Under the pieces are notes generated by a model. The model ran no database searches, was not told the origin of the DNA, and was given only the letters and a program-made list of their open reading frames with translations. Shown one piece after another: positions 32,391 to 35,795 of a stretch of 35,795 bases of DNA. Source of the stretch: Oscillospiraceae bacterium. GTDB taxonomy: Bacteria; Bacillota; Clostridia; Oscillospirales; Acutalibacteraceae. Every line of letters begins with the position of its first letter. The first letter of the stretch is position 1. The stretch covers positions 1 through 35,795 of the forward strand of contig SVOD01000005.1 in the NCBI GenBank assembly GCA_015066575.1, in the 5' to 3' direction. The translations under genes were made by a program, and so were the position numbers.

Positions 32391-33692
32391 ATGGGAACTA
32401 CTATTATTAATATCGTACTTTACCTGTTGCAAGCGCTCTTTTTCTATTACTACTGCAACAGCATTTTTAACAGCAAATATAAGAAGAGCACGCGGCTTTT
32501 ATGGATTTTGTTAGGGTTTACGGTTCTGTTTTTCGTATTCCTTTTGGGTAAGATATATATCAACGCACCGGTCATTGTGTTGACAATTTTCTTAATTGTG
32601 TATTTTGTGTATGGGCAAAGTGTGTTGAGCGCTCTCTTTCAAGGGGTGTTATATCTTGCCTTATTAGCGGGAACCGAGTATATATCTATACCGCTTGTTA
32701 ACATTCTTTATAAATTGTATGACACGGATTTTCACGATGATTTTCACGGCTACCTGTTTGTGGTGTTAATCAGCAAGACCCTTCAATTTGTTTGTATGAT
32801 GCTCTTAATCTGGATTTTTAATCGCAATAAGAGCAACTCCGTCAGCAAAAAAGGCATGATTTTAACCTTAACGGTTCCCCTTTCCAACATTGCGATATTA
32901 ACAATGGTCGAGTATATTTCCCGCAAGACGCAATATAATCGGGAAATGAACATTGTTTGGGGCATTATCGCGGGGCTTTTGCTGTTACTGACATTTCTTC
33001 TGCTGTATAATCGCAGCTATCTGGTGCGGCAGGCGGATAAAATCAGTGAACTGACCCTCGAAAAACAAAAGCGGGAGTTAGATGAGCAGTATTTTTCCAT
33101 CATCGAAAAGAAAAATGACGATATGCAAATATTGGCGCATGATTTTAAAAACCATTTAGCCACCATCCGCAATATGGACTCTTTGGAAGAAGCGGATGAC
33201 TATATTGATAAAATATACCCGGCGATTGAAAAATTCAACACCATTGGTGTAAGTAAAAATAAAACCTTGGATTTGATTTTGAGTAAGTATGTTTCTTTGT
33301 GTGAAATCAAAAATGTTGAGTTTTCCTTTGATGTCAAAACCGCCAATCTTCACCAACTCGACAGTGTGGATTTGACCGCACTGCTCAATAACCTGTTAGA
33401 CAACGCGGTGGAAGCCGCCGCACAGAGCGCGGAAAAAAAGATTACTTTGGTGCTCAAGCAGCAAAGTGACTATATGGATGCGCTTTTGCTGCACAACAGC
33501 TGCGACAGCGCGCCGCAGGAAAATGCCGGCAACTTAATCTCCCGCAAAGCCGACAAAGAAGCCCACGGCTTCGGCACCAAAAGCATTCGCAAAATCGCCG
33601 AAAAATACGGCGGCATTTACGATTGGCAATATGATGAAAAGGCACACCTTTTCACCACATCGATTTTGTTTGCAAGAGAGCAAAAGCGGTGA
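32391..33692 (+). CDS. Membrane sensor histidine kinase, AgrC-like (GHKL)
   Basis: 433 aa. The N-terminal ~210 residues form about six hydrophobic membrane segments without an extracellular domain, as in AgrC-type peptide sensors. A helical linker leads to the phosphoacceptor region AHDFKNHLATI (H250). The ATP-binding part is of the GHKL type: N box LLNNLLDNAVEAA (about 333) and a glycine box GFGTKSIRKIAEKYGG. It should phosphorylate the LytTR regulator encoded upstream. AGGAGG precedes the ATG. No agrB- or agrD-like gene is nearby, so the ligand is unknown. A strong terminator follows directly. Confidence 0.92.
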   Translation: MGTTIINIVLYLLQALFFYYYCNSIFNSKYKKSTRLLWILLGFTVLFFVFLLGKIYINAPVIVLTIFLIVYFVYGQSVLSALFQGVLYLALLAGTEYISIPLVNILYKLYDTDFHDDFHGYLFVVLISKTLQFVCMMLLIWIFNRNKSNSVSKKGMILTLTVPLSNIAILTMVEYISRKTQYNREMNIVWGIIAGLLLLLTFLLLYNRSYLVRQADKISELTLEKQKRELDEQYFSIIEKKNDDMQILAHDFKNHLATIRNMDSLEEADDYIDKIYPAIEKFNTIGVSKNKTLDLILSKYVSLCEIKNVEFSFDVKTANLHQLDSVDLTALLNNLLDNAVEAAAQSAEKKITLVLKQQSDYMDALLLHNSCDSAPQENAGNLISRKADKEAHGFGTKSIRKIAEKYGGIYDWQYDEKAHLFTTSILFAREQKR

Positions 33693-33712
33693 TGTTTCGG
33701 TCACAATGAATA

Positions 33713-33752
33713 AAAACCACCTTCAGCCGAACAGGCACGAAGGTGGTTTTTT
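33713..33752 (+). terminator. Terminator of the LytTR-kinase operon
   Basis: AAAACCACCTTC and GAAGGTGGTTTT form a perfect 12-bp stem, followed by TT. Confidence 0.88.
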
Positions 33753-33764
33753 ATCTAATCAAGT

Positions 33765-33889
33765 GCGAATGTGTCGCCCTTCACATTTGCAAAGCAAATA
33801 TATCACTCCCGCAGGGAATATCACATTTTGCTTAGCAAAAGATATCACTCGTGCTTTGCACGAATATTACTGCAATGGTCTGTGACCAT
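33765..33889. repeat. Tandem array of short hairpins with constant ATATCAC linkers
   Basis: Hairpins: GCGA-ATGTG-TCGC (33765-33777), ATTTGC-AAA-GCAAAT (33785-33799), TCCC-GCA-GGGA (33807-33817), TTTTGC-TTA-GCAAAA (33826-33840), TCGTGC-TTT-GCACGA (33849-33863) and ATGGTC-TGT-GACCAT (33875-33889). Linkers: ATATCAC at 33800-33806, 33818-33824 and 33842-33848, and ATATTAC at 33864-33870. Stems differ, the linker is constant, and five of six loops have 3 nt. No ORF or RBS supports coding. Confidence 0.85.
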
Positions 33890-33891
33890 GT

Positions 33892-33937
33892 AAAAAGGGA
33901 CGCTTCTTGTTTACACATAGAAACGTCCCTTTTTTAT
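33892..33937. terminator. Bidirectional terminator-like palindrome
   Basis: AAAAAGGGACGCTTCT and AGAAACGTCCCTTTTT pair with one mismatch across an 11-nt loop, with T/A runs on both sides. It lies just past the stop of the minus-strand gene at 33970, which it may terminate. It resembles the GGGGACGGTTCT palindrome at 31429. Confidence 0.75.
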
Positions 33938-33969
33938 GTCTTATTTGAGGTTATCTGTCCGCAACCATA

Positions 33970-34749
33970 TCAGTTTTTTACAGATTCCCGCATAACGGCA
34001 AACACCTCTCTTGTGTAATACACGGGCACCAAATACCCGGGCGTATCGGCATTGAGTGCGGCAGCCGTTAAACCGTTGCGCGCGCAAATCATGGCGGCGC
34101 GTTTTTGATGGAAATCACTCGTCGCCACGGCGACTTGTTCCGAAAGCGCGTTGGCTCGAATGATTTTTAGCGAATTTCCGATGTTTTCATCGGTGTTTGT
34201 GGAGGTCTCCTCCAAATAAAGGCGCTCGGGGGCAATTCCCTTTTGCGTGAGAATGTCATAGATACACCGCGCCTCGGAAATATCCTCATCCGCGCCCTGA
34301 CCGCCGCTGCAAATTGCCACAGCCTCGGGGTGGTCTGCAAGGTAGTTATAAGCGGCATCAATGCGCCTGCCGAGCATCAGGCTCGGGGTGCTGCCGCGCA
34401 CCTGGCAACCGAGAATGATAACCGTCGTCTGCTCTTTTGCCACATTCTTCTGTGCCTTGACAATCACGCCGAGAGTGCCGGCAAACGCGGCGCCTGCCGC
34501 AAGCACCAACGCCAGACACAGGCTCAGAATGACCTTGCCGATTTTTAACTGCCACAGTGCCCCGATTCCCTTGAGAATAAAGGGCAGGAACAGCCCGGCG
34601 GCAATCAGCGCAATGCCTCCTGCCAAGCCCAAAACAGTCGCAAAGTTGATGATGTGCCGCGGCACCTGCAGCCGAAATAAATATAACACCAGCACACCGG
34701 CGCCGATGAGTAAAACGGATATTACGATTTTCATCATTTTTCTCGCCAT
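33970..34749 (-). CDS. Membrane DUF218/YdcF-like protein (SanA/ElyC type)
   Basis: 259 aa. Three hydrophobic segments (about residues 8-25, 36-60 and 70-95) precede a DUF218 domain. The domain shows TTVIILGCQVRGSTPSLMLGRRIDAA, AICSGGQGADEDISEARCI and ATSDFHQKRAAMICARNG. This is the layout of SanA/YdcF-type envelope proteins, with the domain probably outside the membrane. GAAAGGGAG lies upstream of the ATG. It is a paralogue of the soluble protein at 21925-22389 (shared CSGG, SEAR and TSxFH motifs). Biochemical activity is unknown; E. coli relatives affect envelope integrity. Confidence 0.88.
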   Translation of the reverse strand: MARKMMKIVISVLLIGAGVLVLYLFRLQVPRHIINFATVLGLAGGIALIAAGLFLPFILKGIGALWQLKIGKVILSLCLALVLAAGAAFAGTLGVIVKAQKNVAKEQTTVIILGCQVRGSTPSLMLGRRIDAAYNYLADHPEAVAICSGGQGADEDISEARCIYDILTQKGIAPERLYLEETSTNTDENIGNSLKIIRANALSEQVAVATSDFHQKRAAMICARNGLTAAALNADTPGYLVPVYYTREVFAVMRESVKN

Positions 34750-34830
34750 AATGTTTTCTCCCTTTCGATGAATGTAACCATTCTCTCAAACAGGAGTGAA
34801 TTGGAAATAAAGATTGTTTAAACAGTTTGT

Positions 34831-34874
34831 AAATAAGGATTTGTCGCGCTCTCAGAGCGCGCAAATCCTTGTTT
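34831..34874. repeat. Palindromic element, copy D
   Basis: AAATAAGGATTTG and CAAATCCTTGTTT form the outer arms (one mismatch). The inner hairpin CGCGCTC-TCA-GAGCGCG has the stems of copy A in the opposite orientation. Confidence 0.88.
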
Positions 34875-34878
34875 GTGC

Positions 34879-34931
34879 AGTCAGCGGTCAGCGGTCAGCA
34901 GTTAGCGAATGGTGGCGTTGCTATGCAACGC
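34879..34931. repeat. 7-bp repeats (GGTCAGC) plus GTGGC hairpin cassette
   Basis: AGTCAGC, GGTCAGC, GGTCAGC, AGTTAGC (34879-34906), then GAAT and GGTGGCGTTGC-TAT-GCAACGC (34911-34931). This is the same architecture as the other GTGGC hairpins with another stem sequence. Confidence 0.8.
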
Positions 34932-34951
34932 ATTTAAATCGGGTGCGGGTG

Positions 34952-35011
34952 ACTCCCTGCAGTGCAGGGAGATGTCACAAAGTGACAGAGGGTACGGGCT
35001 CCCGTCAGGAG
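34952..35011. mobile_element. 60-bp hairpin micro-element inserted in a GGGTGCGGGTG site
   Basis: It separates AATCGGGTGCGGGTG (34937-34951) from TCCCGCCC (35012-35019), blocks that are contiguous at 2-24 and, on the minus strand, at 4721-4740. The insert contains CTCCCTGC-AGT-GCAGGGAG and TGTCAC-AAA-GTGACA. Its edges read GACTCC and GGAGTC, a short terminal inverted repeat. Confidence 0.72.
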
Positions 35012-35025
35012 TCCCGCCCTCGGCT

Positions 35026-35053
35026 GGCTGCCGACTGCCGGCTGCCGACTGCT
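35026..35053. repeat. 7-bp tandem repeat, GGCTGCC/GACTGCC type
   Basis: Four adjacent 7-mers: GGCTGCC, GACTGCC, GGCTGCC, GACTGCT. Confidence 0.85.
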
Positions 35054-35076
35054 GAGCGACAGCCCGACAAATCCTT

Positions 35077-35134
35077 TAGCCGAGCAATCGAAGATTGCGA
35101 ACGCCAAGGTTCTGAGCCTGCGGCTCAGGTTCTT
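35077..35134. mobile_element. 58-bp two-hairpin micro-element, copy 2
   Basis: TAGCCGAG...CAGGTTCTT, exactly 58 bp, is inserted between CTT and ATTTG of a palindromic-family arm (CGACAAATCCTT | ATTTGTCG). Hairpins are GCAATC-GAA-GATTGC and CTGAGCC-TGC-GGCTCAG. Against copy 1, a C-G pair in stem 1 has become T-A. The stop codon TAA of the minus-strand gene spans the junction: T from the palindrome, AA from the element. Confidence 0.82.
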
Positions 35135-35795
35135 ATTTGTCGTTAACCTGCGCGGTCAGCGAGCACTCAAACGCGTGGCTTAAATACCTTTTCATTTCCA
35201 CGCGGCGCTCGCCCTTGGGGAAGCGGTAGGTTTTTTCAAAAAAATCGCGCGCGGTTTCGCTTTCGTAAAAGGCGAGCGCGATGGCGGCGCTCCCTGCCGA
35301 AAAAGCGGTGCTACACGCACCTTTTTGGGTAAAATGCGGGCTGATGCTGTCACCTTGCAGCACCAAAAGCGCGGTGCTTTTGCAGGGGGATACCGCGGCA
35401 CAGCTGCACAGTAATTCTTCTGCGCTTTCCGCCTGTTCCGGGGTAGCGATATAGTAGGCGCAGCCGCCAAACACAATTTGCGGCAGAGCGCCGGTGTAAT
35501 CGCTCTGCGCTTTAGCGGCAAGTGAAAGGCGCACAAGCGAATTTTGCGCCTCTAAAGTGGCGCTCATCGGCGAAGCGATGCCGCTTACGGAGATTTGAAA
35601 ACTACCGCTCCCCTCACTTTTTTTGCCGAGATATTTGCCGAAACACAGCGCGCAGTCCGCACTGAAGAAGTCCCCGGTGCATTCACAGCGGGGAATGGCT
35701 ATTTCGGTGCTGCGCACAAAGCCTGCCTGCACGCTCATCGGCGCACCTTTAATGATTTCGGCACTGCTTTTTTCGATATTGTCGGTGCCGACACC
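35133..35795 (-). CDS. Unrecognised protein, partial (weak DapF-like resemblance)
   Basis: The frame stays open to the right edge of the window, so the N-terminus is missing; 220 residues are visible. The ATG at 35738 in the ORF track is probably internal. I do not recognise the family firmly. The layout recalls a diaminopimelate epimerase-like protein: ADCALCFGKYL where DapF has CGNGxRCxAxY, then AFSAGSAAIALAFYE where DapF has ACGSGxCAxA, then FPKGERRVEM where DapF has PGGxLxVEW. If so, the catalytic cysteine positions are not conserved (Ser and Phe at the aligned sites). Its final codons GAC AAA TAA lie in the palindromic arm interrupted by the 58-bp element. Confidence 0.5.
   Translation of the reverse strand, partial: GVGTDNIEKSSAEIIKGAPMSVQAGFVRSTEIAIPRCECTGDFFSADCALCFGKYLGKKSEGSGSFQISVSGIASPMSATLEAQNSLVRLSLAAKAQSDYTGALPQIVFGGCAYYIATPEQAESAEELLCSCAAVSPCKSTALLVLQGDSISPHFTQKGACSTAFSAGSAAIALAFYESETARDFFEKTYRFPKGERRVEMKRYLSHAFECSLTAQVNDK

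Noticed and set aside
33631-33885. 84-aa ORF across the ATATCAC hairpin array
   Set aside because: Starts inside the kinase gene in another frame, passes through a terminator and has no RBS.
33765-33889. CRISPR array
   Set aside because: The constant part is only 7 nt, the variable parts are palindromes rather than unique spacers, and no cas genes are present.

Overview
The window looks like a chromosomal segment of an uncultured anaerobic, low-to-mid-GC Clostridia member, most likely an Oscillospirales/Ruminococcaceae-like gut or rumen bacterium. The reasons are a type I dockerin on a giant secreted protein, an oxygen-labile Fe-S serine dehydratase, rubredoxin, an AgrC/LytTR two-component pair, GGAGG-type ribosome binding sites and TTGACA/TATAAT or TTGCAW/TATAAT promoters. 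The assignment is inferred from gene content only.

Layout. 1-2072: a repeat island, a cupin gene, tRNA-Arg(CCT) with a duplicated 5' half, a small 2-hydroxyglutaryl-CoA-dehydratase-activase-like gene, and a stand-alone 5S rRNA gene with consensus promoter and terminator. 2073-4663: L-serine dehydratase and a membrane glycosyltransferase with a long charged tail. 4664-5364: about 700 bp without genes, filled with interlocking inverted repeats. 5365-9046 (minus strand): rubredoxin plus branched-chain aminotransferase (one operon), a GH36-type alpha-galactosidase, and dCMP deaminase. 9187-14923 (plus strand): housekeeping secA, murA, then walJ-rlmH (translationally coupled). 15311-21865: a 2184-aa secreted protein (BspA-type LRR, 17 Ig-like repeats, dockerin). 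21925-23531: a DUF218/YdcF protein and an FkbM methyltransferase transcribed divergently from overlapping promoters. 23643-29564: a 1973-aa secreted beta-helix protein. 29634-29713: an FkbM gene relic. 29865-31364: an AT-rich, probably transferred DEDDh exonuclease with a C-terminal zinc ribbon. 31665-33692: a LytTR regulator and AgrC-like kinase operon. 33765-33889: an array of small hairpins with a constant 7-nt linker. 33970-35795 (minus strand): a membrane DUF218 protein and an unrecognised, possibly DapF-like partial gene.

The most unusual content is in the intergenic islands. They are built from several small palindromic elements. Two (58 bp and 60 bp) can be delimited to the base because both an occupied and an empty version of the same site occur in this window. 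A third family, with outer arms AAATAAGGATTTG / CAAATCCTTATTT and a variable inner hairpin, overlaps the stop codon of three different genes. A fourth combines 7-bp tandem repeats with a GTGGC-headed hairpin whose stem sequence changes between copies while pairing is kept. Together with the ATATCAC-linked hairpin array they suggest active, possibly Y1-transposase-mobilised, hairpin micro-elements. No transposase for them is in the window.

Functionally, the two giant exported proteins, the glycosyltransferase, the FkbM methyltransferase, alpha-galactosidase and murA point to a cell surface engaged with polysaccharide. The LytTR/AgrC pair could be a peptide-sensing switch, but no AgrB/AgrD-like partner is present here.
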